Origin: CALKAL01 sp051846895
Lineage (GTDB): Bacteria > Bacillota > Bacilli > Bacillales > Alkalibacillaceae
Direction of reading: 5' to 3'
Assembly: GCA_051846895.1 (NCBI GenBank)
Contig: JBPYCQ010000015.1
Location: 1-58,077, forward strand
DNA: 58,077 nucleotides
In this document: positions 1 to 8,345 of the stretch, piece after piece
How positions within the stretch are numbered: the stretch's first letter is position 1
Layout of the letters: every line of letters starts with the position of its first letter
The notes under the pieces: generated by a model
Databases searched by the model: none
What the model was told of the DNA's origin: nothing
What the model saw: the letters and a program-made list of their open reading frames with translations, nothing else
Translations under genes and position numbers: made by a program

Positions 1-273
1 CAACTAGCTAATGCGCCGCGGGCCCATCTGTAAGTGATAGCAGAACCATCTTTCGTCTTCAGGTCATGCGACCTAAAGCATCATCCGGTATTAGCCCCGG
101 TTTCCCGGAGTTATCCCAGTCTTACAGGCAGGTTGCCCACGTGTTACTCACCCGTCCGCCGCTCGTTCCACAAACATCCTCCCGAAGGATTCAGTTTGCT
201 TCCCGCGCTCGACTTGCATGTATTAGGCACGCCGCCAGCGTTCGTCCTGAGCCAGGATCAAACTCTCCATAAA
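1..273 (-). rRNA. 16S ribosomal RNA, 5' end (partial)
   Basis: The reverse strand reads AGAGTTTGATCCTGGCTCAG near the start, the universal 5' primer site of bacterial 16S rRNA, followed by the conserved helices of the first 270 or so bases. The mature 5' end is placed at about 273. The rest of the gene lies beyond the left edge. ygxA lies upstream, as at the rrnD operon of B. subtilis. Reading frames over this stretch are not genes. Confidence 0.97.
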
Positions 274-411
274 AGTTAAGTTTGATTGGCTTCTTTTGTT
301 TTACTTCCGTTTTTTCCCCAATCCTAGAAAAAATCCGGAATTGACTACAGGCTATTTTGTTTAGTTTTCAAGGTTCAATTTCTTAACGTCGCTCAAAATG
401 GCGACTTAATT

Positions 412-440
412 AATATATCATCTTTCGCTAATTATGTCAA
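412..440 (-). promoter_or_regulatory. rRNA operon promoter, proximal (P2-like)
   Basis: Minus strand: TTGACA (435-440), a 17-base spacer and TATATT (412-417), aimed at the 16S gene about 140 bases away. Between promoter and rRNA is an element reading CTTGAAAACTAAAC, of the kind seen in Bacillus rRNA leaders. A near-consensus sigma-A promoter. Confidence 0.8.
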
Positions 441-541
441 CAACTTTTTGTTTTTTGTCATCCGCTAATTGAACTGTTTCAATCGAAATGACTCATTTAA
501 TATCGAAGTAAGTAAGTTGTTGTTTTTTAGCGACGGATATA

Positions 542-570
542 AATATAACATGTATAGTTTTTTGAGTCAA
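542..570 (-). promoter_or_regulatory. rRNA operon promoter, distal (P1-like)
   Basis: Minus strand: TTGACT (565-570), a 17-base spacer and TATATT (542-547), 130 bases upstream of the proximal promoter. Tandem promoters are usual for Bacillus rrn operons. Confidence 0.72.
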
Positions 571-660
571 CAGTTATTTTGTACTTATTTCAAATTGTTT
601 ATTCTTTCATAATAGAGGCCTTACATATTTTCAATCATATGAAGTCTTCCTAAATGAAAG

Positions 661-892
661 TTCAATTTTGCCAAATTAGTATTTTAATCTTCCAAAACCA
701 AAGTTCAATCTGCCAAATTAGGACTTTAATCTTCCAAAACCAAAGATCAATTTGCCATATCAGCACTTTAATCTTCCAAAACCAAAGTTCAATCTGCCAA
801 ATCAGCATTTCAATCTTCCAAAATCAAAGTTCAATCTGCCATACCTGCACTTTAATCTTCCAAAGTCGTAGCTCAATCTGCAAACAGAAAAC
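661..892. repeat. 21-bp periodic intergenic array A (about 11 units)
   Basis: Units begin at 661, 683, 704, 725, 746, 767, 788, 809, 830, 851 and 872: every step is 21 bp except the first (22). Two unit types alternate, TTCAATCTGCCAAAT and TTTAATCTTCCAAAAC, giving a 42-bp higher order. The array lies between the terminator after ygxA and the rrn promoters, 91 bp upstream of the distal -35 box. A reading frame runs through it, but 21 bp is seven codons, no ribosome site precedes it and other frames are also largely open, so it is not called a gene. Confidence 0.93.
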
Positions 893-940
893 ATTCATGG
901 AAATATTAACTCGTGAATCTAAAACCAAATCAGTTTTGAA

Positions 941-970
941 AAGTAAAACCGTATCATGATCATGACACGG
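941..970 (-). terminator. Probable terminator after ygxA
   Basis: A hairpin of two CCGT(A/G)TCATGAT-type arms (949-970) is followed on the minus strand by TTTTACTTTT. It lies about 50 bases beyond the ygxA stop codon and just before array A. Confidence 0.6.
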
Positions 971-1020
971 TCAATTCGTTAACTGACGCTTAACTAGAAT
1001 AACGCAAAAAACCGTTAAGT

Positions 1021-1896
1021 TCAACGACCAGTTTTTACTAAATATTGACGATGATAAATATCTTTACCTTTAGTCTCTTTCAAACTTGCTTCAACTATAC
1101 CCCTTTCTACTAAGTATTCTAATAAAATTGATAAATCTAATGTATAATGTTGAACTTCCGGATGAACCTTTAACTCACCAAATGTCCATGGTTCTTCTTT
1201 TTCTTTCATTATCGTAAGTAAATGTTCGGCTCCTCGATAGGCACGGTCTTGAATGGTGAATTCACTTGCAATTAACATAAGTTTAATTCGTTTATCAATT
1301 GGTTCTTCACTTTCAATTAACTCGACGTAAAGCTTGTATATTTCGGGATCAATCTTTTTCACTTGGTTCCAGACCGTTATTTCTGGATAGAATCCTTTTT
1401 CCAATACGGCAACGCGAGCTAAATAATGTAGTGACCGTACCATCATACTGTTCGCATCCATATAATGCTTTGCTTCATATAATGCTTTACATTCGCGATA
1501 ACAGCGAATTAGTTTAGCGTATTCAATCGTTTTCCGTAAACGACGCGTCTGTTCAGGGAATTCTTCTAACTTATTTTTTAATTGATCCAAGTATTCATTA
1601 CGATCAAATACAATTCGACCGTTTATTAACCAATCAATGACTTTGCGATAGCCACTTGTTTCAATCCAATAATTTAGGAGTTGTTCATCAACGATATGCA
1701 TTGCTGCTGTTTTTTCTTCAAATTCATAATGTTTTACAAACCAGTCTTCTTCAGCGTCTTTTACTACTATTAATAGAATGACATCAAAATCGTCTGTCGA
1801 TGGACTATTAGTATGTAATTTCTCATAAATCAAAATACCTAAAGTATTTCTTTGGCTTGCTCTTTCTTGATAAATGGGGCGTAAAATATTTTGCAT
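1021..1896 (-). CDS. ygxA: YgxA-like nucleotidyltransferase-fold protein
   Basis: 291 residues, close to the length of B. subtilis YgxA, with the same N-terminal LRPIYQERASQ-type start and the same place beside an rrn operon. The family has a nucleotidyltransferase-like N-terminal half (GILIYEKLH around residue 20, then an acidic DDFDVILL segment) and a helical substrate-binding half. No reaction is established. The start ATG follows GGGAGGAAGTTGTAG. The protein has no signal peptide and should be cytosolic. It is read towards array A and the rrn operon, and divergently from ygzB. Confidence 0.85.
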   Translation of the reverse strand: MQNILRPIYQERASQRNTLGILIYEKLHTNSPSTDDFDVILLIVVKDAEEDWFVKHYEFEEKTAAMHIVDEQLLNYWIETSGYRKVIDWLINGRIVFDRNEYLDQLKNKLEEFPEQTRRLRKTIEYAKLIRCYRECKALYEAKHYMDANSMMVRSLHYLARVAVLEKGFYPEITVWNQVKKIDPEIYKLYVELIESEEPIDKRIKLMLIASEFTIQDRAYRGAEHLLTIMKEKEEPWTFGELKVHPEVQHYTLDLSILLEYLVERGIVEASLKETKGKDIYHRQYLVKTGR

Positions 1897-1986
1897 CTAC
1901 AACTTCCTCCCTTAACCTATAAATAAATCTTTTCTATAGTAGAGATCTATTTTCCTTTTTTATTCACATACATCTTTTTAAAAATA

Positions 1987-1995
1987 TGCTATACT
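1987..1995 (+). promoter_or_regulatory. Extended -10 promoter of ygzB
   Basis: TG-C-TATACT forms an extended -10 element 32 bases before the ygzB start codon. No good -35 box lies at the standard spacing. Confidence 0.45.
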
Positions 1996-2026
1996 TCCAT
2001 TGGAATGTATAGGAGGATGATTTAGC

Positions 2027-2407
2027 ATGATTAATTATAGTAGTAAAATTAATAAAATTCGTACTGTTGCCTTAGCATTAGTATTCGCCGGTATGATTAT
2101 TATGTATATTGGGCTCCTTTTTAAAGAGATCGAATGGCTGCTCGTCACATTGATGTTACTTGGGTTAGTCGCCATCATTTTAAGTACAGTGATTTATTTT
2201 TGGATTGGCATGTTATCGACGAGGGCCGTGCCTGTCACCTGTCCAGAATGTCATAAGCCGACAAAAATGCTGGGACGAGTTGATGCTTGTATGCACTGTA
2301 ATCAGCCACTTACACTTGATAAGGACCTTGAAGGAAAAGAGTTTGACGAACGATACAATTCTGAGAAGCATAGAAAACAGTTAGAATCAGATAACGACAA
2401 ACAATAA
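2027..2407 (+). CDS. ygzB: YgzB/UPF0295-like membrane protein with zinc ribbon
   Basis: 126 residues. Two membrane spans (about residues 12-31 and 37-62) are followed by a cytoplasmic tail with two CxxC knuckles (C72/C75 and C88/C91), which should bind one zinc. The C-terminal tail is charged. The family is common in Bacillales next to perR, but its function is unknown. AGGAGG lies eight bases before the ATG. The gene converges on perR, with a shared terminator between them. Confidence 0.85.
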   Translation: MINYSSKINKIRTVALALVFAGMIIMYIGLLFKEIEWLLVTLMLLGLVAIILSTVIYFWIGMLSTRAVPVTCPECHKPTKMLGRVDACMHCNQPLTLDKDLEGKEFDERYNSEKHRKQLESDNDKQ

Positions 2408-2441
2408 ATTTAAAGTTAATACTTATTGATTCACGAACTTG

Positions 2442-2476
2442 AAAAGAGCCTGAAGTCACGCTTCAGGCTCTTTTTT
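2442..2476. terminator. Bidirectional terminator between ygzB and perR
   Basis: AAAGAGCCTGAAG, five-base loop, then the exact complement, flanked by A-runs and T-runs. It can stop transcripts from both convergent genes. Confidence 0.9.
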
Positions 2477-2496
2477 CATTATTACAATACTTTAAG

Positions 2497-2937
2497 TTAA
2501 TGATTTTCGCGCTGACACTGTTCACAAGTTCCGTACACTTCCATACGGTGATGGCTAACGTCAAAGCCTGTTACTTGCTCAGCTAGTTGTTCTACTTCAT
2601 CTAATGAAGGGTAATGAAAGTCAACAATTTTTCCGCAAGAATCACATATAATATGGTAATGTTTCGAAGTATTGCAATCAAAACGACTTGAAGAGTCGCC
2701 ATATGTGAGTTCACGAACTAATCCTATATCTTGAAAGACACGTAGATTATTATATACAGTCGCTACACTCATATTTGGGAATTTATTTTCAAGCGCTTTA
2801 TAAATGTCATCAGCAGTTGGATGATTCATTGATTGCAATAAATACTCTAAAACTGCATGACGTTGGGGTGTTATACGAACACCGGAGTTTTTTAAAGTCG
2901 TTAATGCTTCCTGTAGTTTTTGTTCTGACACCGTCAT
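2497..2937 (-). CDS. perR: Peroxide-responsive Fur-family repressor PerR
   Basis: 146 residues from the ATG at 2937. A possible GTG nine bases upstream is actually part of the ribosome site GTGAGGTG. The N-terminal winged helix contains the PerR stretch RITPQRHAVLEYL, and the core is nearly identical to B. subtilis PerR. The regulatory-metal ligands are all present (H39, D87, H93, H95, D106, matching H37/D85/H91/H93/D104 in B. subtilis), as are the four structural zinc cysteines (C98, C101, C138, C141). PerR represses peroxide-defence genes until its iron-bound histidines are oxidised. In B. subtilis it also lies next to ygzB. Confidence 0.96.
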   Translation of the reverse strand: MTVSEQKLQEALTTLKNSGVRITPQRHAVLEYLLQSMNHPTADDIYKALENKFPNMSVATVYNNLRVFQDIGLVRELTYGDSSSRFDCNTSKHYHIICDSCGKIVDFHYPSLDEVEQLAEQVTGFDVSHHRMEVYGTCEQCQRENH

Positions 2938-2961
2938 GCACCTCACTTTCGATATATAATG

Positions 2962-2978
2962 TTATTATTAAATAATAA
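2962..2978. promoter_or_regulatory. Palindrome upstream of perR, possible Per/Fur box
   Basis: TTATTATT-A-AATAATAA is a perfect 8-1-8 inverted repeat 25 bases before the perR start. Size and A/T character fit a Per box, but only about four of seven half-site positions match the TTATAAT consensus. Autoregulation is therefore an inference. Confidence 0.4.
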
Positions 2979-3042
2979 CTCTTATAAATAGTGTATATTC
3001 TTTAATAACTTTTTGTCAATTCATATAGATGGTCTTATTAAA

Positions 3043-3600
3043 TTATATATCCGTATTTAATGGAAGCTCTTCGCCGTCTAATTTTGCATTCACATATCTT
3101 GCTGCTACAAATAAATAATCAGATAGTCTATTTATATAAGAAAGAACTAATTCATTATCAAAATCTTCAACACTGACAACGACTCGCTCAGCTCTTCTTA
3201 CGACTGTTCGAGCTACGTGTAAAGCCGCCGCGCATGGATGCCCCGATGGTAGGACGAACGTTTTCAGCGGCTCTAACTCTCTATCCCACTGATCGATTTG
3301 CTTCTCTAACTGTTCAATATGCTCTTGCTTCAACTGCCAATATACTTCTTTTCCTTTTGGTGTGGACAATTCTGCACCGACATGAAATAACACCGTTTGA
3401 ACTTTGTGTAACGCATCAATGAATGATTCTTTTTCTTTCCATTGTGCATTCCCTAAAAAACTTATCGCTAAACCGATCATTGAATTGGCTTCATCACATG
3501 TTCCGTATGCCTCAACACGTGCGTGATTTTTTTCAACACGATCTCCGTGAACTAACGATGTTTTTCCTTTATCACCTGATCTAGTATATATACGTGCCAT
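3043..3600 (-). CDS. PduO-type ATP:cob(I)alamin adenosyltransferase
   Basis: 185 residues. The N-terminal ATP-binding stretch TRSGDKGKTSL (residues 5-15), GTCDEANS, the RTVVRRAERVV helix and YINRLSDYLFVAAR near the C-terminus are PduO-family hallmarks. The enzyme moves the adenosyl group of ATP to cob(I)alamin to make coenzyme B12. The ATG at 3600 is chosen because GGGGG lies upstream and it starts one base after the stop codon of the dehydrogenase gene, which suggests translational coupling. The longer start inside that gene is unlikely. Confidence 0.93.
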   Translation of the reverse strand: MARIYTRSGDKGKTSLVHGDRVEKNHARVEAYGTCDEANSMIGLAISFLGNAQWKEKESFIDALHKVQTVLFHVGAELSTPKGKEVYWQLKQEHIEQLEKQIDQWDRELEPLKTFVLPSGHPCAAALHVARTVVRRAERVVVSVEDFDNELVLSYINRLSDYLFVAARYVNAKLDGEELPLNTDI

Positions 3601-3601
3601 T

Positions 3602-4552
3602 TTAATACCCCCGCTCCGGATTAATAACATTCATAACGAGATCGCTTCCGTTTTGGAAAGCTTCTAAGTTTGTCGCAAAAATTTCAAAAGCCTTTTCTTG
3701 GTATGTTCTAAAAATTCCTGATAGGTGTGGGGTCACTGTACAGTTTTCCAAATCCCATAATGGACTATTTTCATCAAGTGGTTCTTTTTCAAACACATCT
3801 AGAACAGCATGATAGAATTGTTTTTCTTCAAGAGCCTCAATTAGTGCACGCTCATCAACCGTCTTCCCACGACCCATGTTAAGAAAAATAGCACGTTCGT
3901 TCATTAATCCAAACTGCTCTTTACCGAAATAGTTTTCTGTGTGAGGTGTTGAAGGTAGAATTCCAACAACATAATCGGCATCTTTAATATGTTTATTCAG
4001 TTGATCGTTTGTATAGCATTCATCAAAATGAGGTTTCTTCTCACCTGTACGTGAGATTCCAATCGTTTTCATATTAAAGGCTTTCGCAAGGCGTGCTGTC
4101 TCTTGCCCGATCGCTCCTGTACCGCAAATGAGCATCGTATCGTTTGAAATGGTATCCATTTTCACTGTGCGGTCCCATATATGCTTTTTTTCACTTTCAT
4201 ATAATTGTTTTGCATTTCGACGGACTTGAAGTAGCATGGCAATGGCATATTCCGCCATTGGAACAGCGTGAATGCCGCGTGCATTCGTTACGGCGATACC
4301 TTTTTCTGCGATTTTATCAAAAGGCATTTTGTCCAAGCCAGCTGAAGCGACCATGATCCATTTTAAGTTTTTCGCTTTGTCTATATCTTCATTCGTCAAA
4401 TCTTCCCCATATGTAATAATGACATCTGCTTTTTCTAAAAATTCATTTGCTTCCTCTTTTGAGTTCTTCCATTTAAATTGAACAGCAGGAAAACGTTCTT
4501 CCATCTGTTTTTGAATAGCTTCTTTTGCTTTCAAAGTTGTTAGTACTAACAT
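3602..4552 (-). CDS. D-isomer-specific 2-hydroxyacid dehydrogenase
   Basis: 316 residues. The NAD-binding motif GTGAIGQETA lies mid-protein, followed by the catalytic Arg region NMGRGKTVDE, the Glu region (EKEPLDENSPLW) and the His region PHLSG near the C-terminus. These are the marks of the 2-hydroxyacid/phosphoglycerate dehydrogenase family. The substrate cannot be told from sequence. The ATG at 4552 follows AAAGGAGGAG with ideal spacing, so the longer reading frame is rejected. It is read first in a two-gene unit with the adenosyltransferase, though no metabolic link is evident. Confidence 0.9.
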   Translation of the reverse strand: MLVLTTLKAKEAIQKQMEERFPAVQFKWKNSKEEANEFLEKADVIITYGEDLTNEDIDKAKNLKWIMVASAGLDKMPFDKIAEKGIAVTNARGIHAVPMAEYAIAMLLQVRRNAKQLYESEKKHIWDRTVKMDTISNDTMLICGTGAIGQETARLAKAFNMKTIGISRTGEKKPHFDECYTNDQLNKHIKDADYVVGILPSTPHTENYFGKEQFGLMNERAIFLNMGRGKTVDERALIEALEEKQFYHAVLDVFEKEPLDENSPLWDLENCTVTPHLSGIFRTYQEKAFEIFATNLEAFQNGSDLVMNVINPERGY

Positions 4553-4587
4553 CGTTTTCTCCTCCTTTATATAGATGTAGGAAAACA

Positions 4588-4612
4588 GACTGATTGCTAA
4601 GTGCAATCAGTC
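4588..4612 (-). terminator. Terminator after bcp
   Basis: A perfect ten-base-pair hairpin (GACTGATTGC arms) with a five-base loop, six bases after the bcp stop codon. The following minus-strand bases TGTTTTCC are only moderately T-rich. Confidence 0.6.
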
Positions 4613-4617
4613 AATCC

Positions 4618-5085
4618 TCAAAGATTCTCTCTAATATAATTCAACGCCTCTTCTACATGTTCCTTCACGCGTACTTTACGCCATTCTTTTACTAATTGAC
4701 CGTCCGCATTAATAATAAAAGTCGAACGTTCGATGCCGTAATATTCTTTTCCAAAGTTTTTCTTCAGCTTCCATACATCATACAGCTCGGCTACTTCGTG
4801 ATTTTCATCAGCAAGTAATAAAAAGGGCAAGTCATGCTTGTTAATAAATTTCTCATGACTTTTTAATGGATCTGGACTCACGCCTAAAATTACCGTGTTC
4901 TGTTCTTTAAAACTTTCATGCTTGTCTCTAAAATCACATGCCTGTGTCGTACATCCAGGCGTCATATCTTTCGGATAAAAATATAAAACGACATTTTTAC
5001 CTTTAAAGTCAGATAAGCTCACTTCTTCACCGCTGCTTGCTGGAAGTGTAAAGTTTGGTGCTTGTTTCCCTACTTCTACTGTCAT
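4618..5085 (-). CDS. bcp: Thiol peroxidase of the Bcp/PrxQ family
   Basis: 155 residues with a thioredoxin fold. The TPGCTTQACDF motif gives the peroxidatic cysteine C45 and a resolving cysteine C50 five residues later, as in atypical two-Cys PrxQ enzymes, which reduce peroxides using thioredoxin. It corresponds to B. subtilis ygaF in sequence and position. The second ATG (5085) sits eight bases from GGAGG, whereas the first overlaps the ribosome site. Closeness to perR suggests a peroxide-defence neighbourhood, but no Per box is evident before this gene. Confidence 0.93.
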   Translation of the reverse strand: MTVEVGKQAPNFTLPASSGEEVSLSDFKGKNVVLYFYPKDMTPGCTTQACDFRDKHESFKEQNTVILGVSPDPLKSHEKFINKHDLPFLLLADENHEVAELYDVWKLKKNFGKEYYGIERSTFIINADGQLVKEWRKVRVKEHVEEALNYIRENL

Positions 5086-5183
5086 GTTCATTCCTCCTTC
5101 GAATCATCTACCTTAAGATTATCGAACATTTTGGACGATGACAAATGTTTAGTTGTCCTTATATTACCCTGATCCGTTTCGTC

Positions 5184-5570
5184 TTAATTCTTAATCAATT
5201 TATATAAAAAAGCTGCAGGTAAAAGATAGCCAATTGACGCTTCTGCTAGTGCTACAAAACGGGCGACTCCTATTGGGGTTAAGTCACCGTATCCAACAGT
5301 CATCAAGGTCACGCCACTAAAATAAAACGATTGAAATAGTCGTTCATATGGCGGGCCAACTTGTAGGGTCTGGTCCGCTAGTACAGCAAATCCCATATCA
5401 GCCATTAAATAATATACTAATGAAAAACCGAGCATCAATATGAAATAGATGACTAAAAAAGCACCAAATAACTCCTTGGAAAAAGCACTTTGTACATTTG
5501 TACTTGTTGTAAAGATGTAAATACTAAAAACAACAATGACAATAACTAATAAAATGACGAATACATTCAT
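5184..5570 (-). CDS. Two-span potassium channel (pore domain only)
   Basis: 128 residues. A first hydrophobic span at the N-terminus is followed by a second (around residues 38-58), a pore loop with the selectivity filter TVGYGD, and a final span ending in LYKLIKN. This is the minimal K+ channel domain without a cytoplasmic RCK gating domain, so it probably assembles as a tetramer in the membrane. It lies between bcp and the divergent gsaB gene. Confidence 0.85.
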   Translation of the reverse strand: MNVFVILLVIVIVVFSIYIFTTSTNVQSAFSKELFGAFLVIYFILMLGFSLVYYLMADMGFAVLADQTLQVGPPYERLFQSFYFSGVTLMTVGYGDLTPIGVARFVALAEASIGYLLPAAFLYKLIKN

Positions 5571-5693
5571 TCCATCACCAGTTTTCTATATTCTCCTAAC
5601 ATATTATGAGTGACTCGTCCTTTTCATGTGAAAATGTCAGCTATTCGGCTTATGATAAAATATATATGGAATTGATATAATGGAGGAATTGAT

Positions 5694-6989
5694 ATGAACA
5701 GACTACAATCAGAAAAACTATATGAGGAAGCACAACAACATATTGTTGGTGGAGTCAATTCACCATCACGTGCTTATAAAGGTGTCGGCGGGGGGACGCC
5801 AGTTTTTATGGAAAAAGCAGAAGGAGCCTACTTCTGGGATGTCGATGGTAATAAGTACATTGACTACTTAGCAGCATATGGCCCGATTATTACTGGTCAT
5901 GCTCATCCTCATATTACAGAAGCAATTACTAAAGCCGCTAAAAACGGTATTCTTTACGGGACGCCGACAAAACTAGAAAACAAGTTCGCCGGCATGTTAA
6001 AAGAAGCCATTCCGTCATTAGAAAAGGTGCGTTTCGTCAACTCTGGAACGGAAGCTGTCATGACAACGATTCGTGTAGCACGTGCTTATACGAACCGTAC
6101 AAAGATTATTAAATTTGCCGGGTGTTATCATGGGCATTCAGATTTAGTGCTTGTTGCTGCGGGTTCTGGGCCGTCAACGTTAGGCACCCCAGATTCTGCA
6201 GGTGTTCCAGGAAGCATTGCGCAAGAAGTCATCACTGTTCCTTTTAATGACATTGAACCACTTAAACAAGCTTTAGAAAAATTCGGTGATGATATCGCTG
6301 CAGTTCTCGTTGAACCGATCGTAGGTAACTTCGGGATTGTCGAGCCGAAGCCAGGATTTCTTGCAGAAGTGAAAAAACTAACTCATGACAATGGGAGTCT
6401 TTTAATTTTTGATGAAGTTATTACTGCTTTTCGTTTTCATTATGGTAGCGCACAAGAACTAACAGGGGTTACTGCTGACATGACTGCCCTTGGGAAAATT
6501 ATTGGTGGCGGAACGCCAATCGGTGCATATGGCGGAAGAATTGACGTCATGGAACAAGTCGCGCCACTCGGCCCAGCATATCAAGCTGGCACCATGGCAG
6601 GGAATCCATTATCGATGTCTGCTGGAATAGCCTGCTTGGAAGTCCTTCAAGACAAGTCTTTATACGAGAGGCTTGATCGGTTAGGAGAAAAATTAGAGAA
6701 GGGCATCTTACATTTTGCCAAAACCTATAACATCCCTGTTTCGATTAATCGCCTGAAGGGTGCGTTGACGGTATTTTTTACGGATGAAGAAGTGACGAAT
6801 TATGAACAGGCGGAAAATACAGATGGTGAGTTGTTCGCTCGGTTTTTCAAATTGATGTTGGATCGTGGGATTCATTTGGCGCCTTCTAAGTATGAAGCGT
6901 GGTTTTTGACAATCGCTCATACTGAGGAAGATATTGATGAGACGCTAGCTGCGGTTGAGGAGACTTTCAAAGAAATGGGTCAAGCTTAA
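5694..6989 (+). CDS. gsaB: Glutamate-1-semialdehyde 2,1-aminomutase
   Basis: 431 residues, full family length. It isomerises glutamate-1-semialdehyde to 5-aminolevulinate for tetrapyrrole synthesis. Visible marks are FVNSGTEA (cofactor phosphate region), FDEVITAFR with the PLP-binding aspartate (D240) and the Schiff-base lysine in ALGKIIGGGTPIGA (K268). By synteny with ygaF and ygaE this is the second paralogue, gsaB, rather than hemL of the main hem operon. The ATG follows GGAGGAATTGAT. Confidence 0.95.
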   Translation: MNRLQSEKLYEEAQQHIVGGVNSPSRAYKGVGGGTPVFMEKAEGAYFWDVDGNKYIDYLAAYGPIITGHAHPHITEAITKAAKNGILYGTPTKLENKFAGMLKEAIPSLEKVRFVNSGTEAVMTTIRVARAYTNRTKIIKFAGCYHGHSDLVLVAAGSGPSTLGTPDSAGVPGSIAQEVITVPFNDIEPLKQALEKFGDDIAAVLVEPIVGNFGIVEPKPGFLAEVKKLTHDNGSLLIFDEVITAFRFHYGSAQELTGVTADMTALGKIIGGGTPIGAYGGRIDVMEQVAPLGPAYQAGTMAGNPLSMSAGIACLEVLQDKSLYERLDRLGEKLEKGILHFAKTYNIPVSINRLKGALTVFFTDEEVTNYEQAENTDGELFARFFKLMLDRGIHLAPSKYEAWFLTIAHTEEDIDETLAAVEETFKEMGQA

Positions 6990-7007
6990 TTTTTTTGAAA
7001 AAAGATA

Positions 7008-7035
7008 TTGTTTTTCAAATTATTTGTGCTAAAAT
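7008..7035 (+). promoter_or_regulatory. Candidate promoter for a leader upstream of ygaE
   Basis: TTGTTT, 16-base spacer, TAAAAT, with TG one base before the -10 box. It lies just after the gsaB stop codon and reads into the hairpin-rich leader described next. Confidence 0.45.
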
Positions 7036-7072
7036 ATAGATAATTCAGAATTTTATGGATTACCCCTTATTT

Positions 7073-7157
7073 AAGGAATTCATGTTATGAAACTCCCTTC
7101 CTTTCTGGTTTAACCAGATTGAGCCTTTTGCATATGATTGCGAAAGGCTATTTTTTT
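7073..7157 (+). terminator. Structured leader ending in an intrinsic terminator
   Basis: Successive pairings: AAGGAA/TTCCTT (7073-7078/7098-7103) around TTCAT/ATGAA, then CTGG-TTTAA-CCAG (7105-7117), then a terminator stem AGCCTTT..AAAGGCT (7122-7149) followed by seven T residues. The simplest reading is the end of gsaB. Because a promoter-like sequence precedes it, transcription attenuation of ygaE is also possible. I recognise no known riboswitch. Confidence 0.65.
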
Positions 7158-7280
7158 GTTTCCTTTTTCATATGATAGAATTACAATAGATAATATCTGA
7201 CTATGATTTAAGCTTTCAACGTCTCACTACATCAAGTTTCACTTTGTTTATGATCAAGATAAAAGGGCAGGTTTTAATAA

Positions 7281-8312
7281 ATGAAATTAGGTGCAAGAGC
7301 TTTTAAGACAGGACTGGCTACAGCGATTGCTTTATATATAGCTAGTGCCTTTGGGTTTAAGGCGGGGATTTTTGCTGCTGTTGCTGCAGTGACGTCAATT
7401 AAACCGTCGATTCAGAGTTCGGTTCATACGATTTTTCAACAGATTCAGGCGAATATACTTGGAGCTATTTTAGCGATTGGGTTAGTGCTGTCCATTGGTA
7501 ATGAACCATTTCTTATCGGATTCGGAATCATGATTGCGATTGGTATATGTTTGCTTTTAAAAGTGAATGAGGATGCTACTTTTATAGCGATTATTACCGT
7601 CATTGCGATTATGGATTCTACTGACTTGCCTTTTTTACAATTTGCAGGTATTCGTATATCCTCGATTATGATTGGGATTGCGTCTGCATTCGTTGTGAAT
7701 TCAGTCTTTTTACCACCGAAGCATGAGATGAGATTATTTGAGCATATAAACGAAACGACTAATGATATTTTGCAGTGGATTCGTGTAACAACAAGGCATT
7801 TATCGAATCAGCCAGCATTGAAAAAAGAAATTAAACGTCTTGATAAAGAACTGTCAAAGATTGACCAGATTTATGCTTTTTATATGGGTGAACGGATTTA
7901 TTCGCAGAAGAAGGCTTATGCGAGAGCACGAAAATTGGTTTTGTTTAAGCAGATGATTGAGACGAGTAAAAAAGCACATATCGTCTTGCAAAATTTACAT
8001 CGCCTCGATTACGATATTGAGCATATTGAGGCTGAGTTAAATAAAGAACTTGTTGAAGAGATTGATTTGACTTTAAATGTGCATGAGGAGTTAATTTTAA
8101 CTTATTTAGGGCGGATTCGGGAGCATAGTCCTGGTGAGGATCATTTGACAGAATCAAATATTCCTGTGTTAGTTGAGAGTTTAATGGATGAACGATCGGA
8201 GAATCTTACTGTTCGACTGAAGTTATTGCCGTTAGCATCGACTTTAATGGATTATCATAATGAGCTTATGCATTTTAAACGATTGTTGAATAGTTATCAG
8301 AAGCATATTTAA
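7281..8312 (+). CDS. ygaE: YgaE-like aromatic-acid-exporter family membrane protein
   Basis: 343 residues. The first 150 are hydrophobic, with about four to five spans, beginning MKLGARAFKTGLATAIALYI as in the ArAE_1 (DUF939) family. The rest is a charged, helical cytoplasmic domain with likely coiled coils. The transported compound is unknown. Position after gsaB matches B. subtilis ygaE. The ribosome site is weak (AAGGGCAGG, eleven bases off), and a 290-base leader precedes it. Confidence 0.8.
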   Translation: MKLGARAFKTGLATAIALYIASAFGFKAGIFAAVAAVTSIKPSIQSSVHTIFQQIQANILGAILAIGLVLSIGNEPFLIGFGIMIAIGICLLLKVNEDATFIAIITVIAIMDSTDLPFLQFAGIRISSIMIGIASAFVVNSVFLPPKHEMRLFEHINETTNDILQWIRVTTRHLSNQPALKKEIKRLDKELSKIDQIYAFYMGERIYSQKKAYARARKLVLFKQMIETSKKAHIVLQNLHRLDYDIEHIEAELNKELVEEIDLTLNVHEELILTYLGRIREHSPGEDHLTESNIPVLVESLMDERSENLTVRLKLLPLASTLMDYHNELMHFKRLLNSYQKHI

Positions 8313-8345
8313 AAGCTGCGACCTCGTATGGCGCAGCTTTTTTTA
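8313..8345. terminator. Bidirectional terminator between ygaE and the ABC exporter
   Basis: AAGCTGCG and CGCAGCTT arms with T-runs on the plus strand and A-runs on the other side. It serves the two convergent genes and overlaps the stop codon of the ABC gene. Confidence 0.85.

Noticed and set aside
34..279. Reading frames over the 16S rRNA
   Set aside because: They lie on the antisense strand of the rRNA.
654..959. 101-residue reading frame over array A as a protein
   Set aside because: A 21-bp period keeps any frame open for seven-codon repeats; no ribosome site precedes it and the product is a bare repeat.
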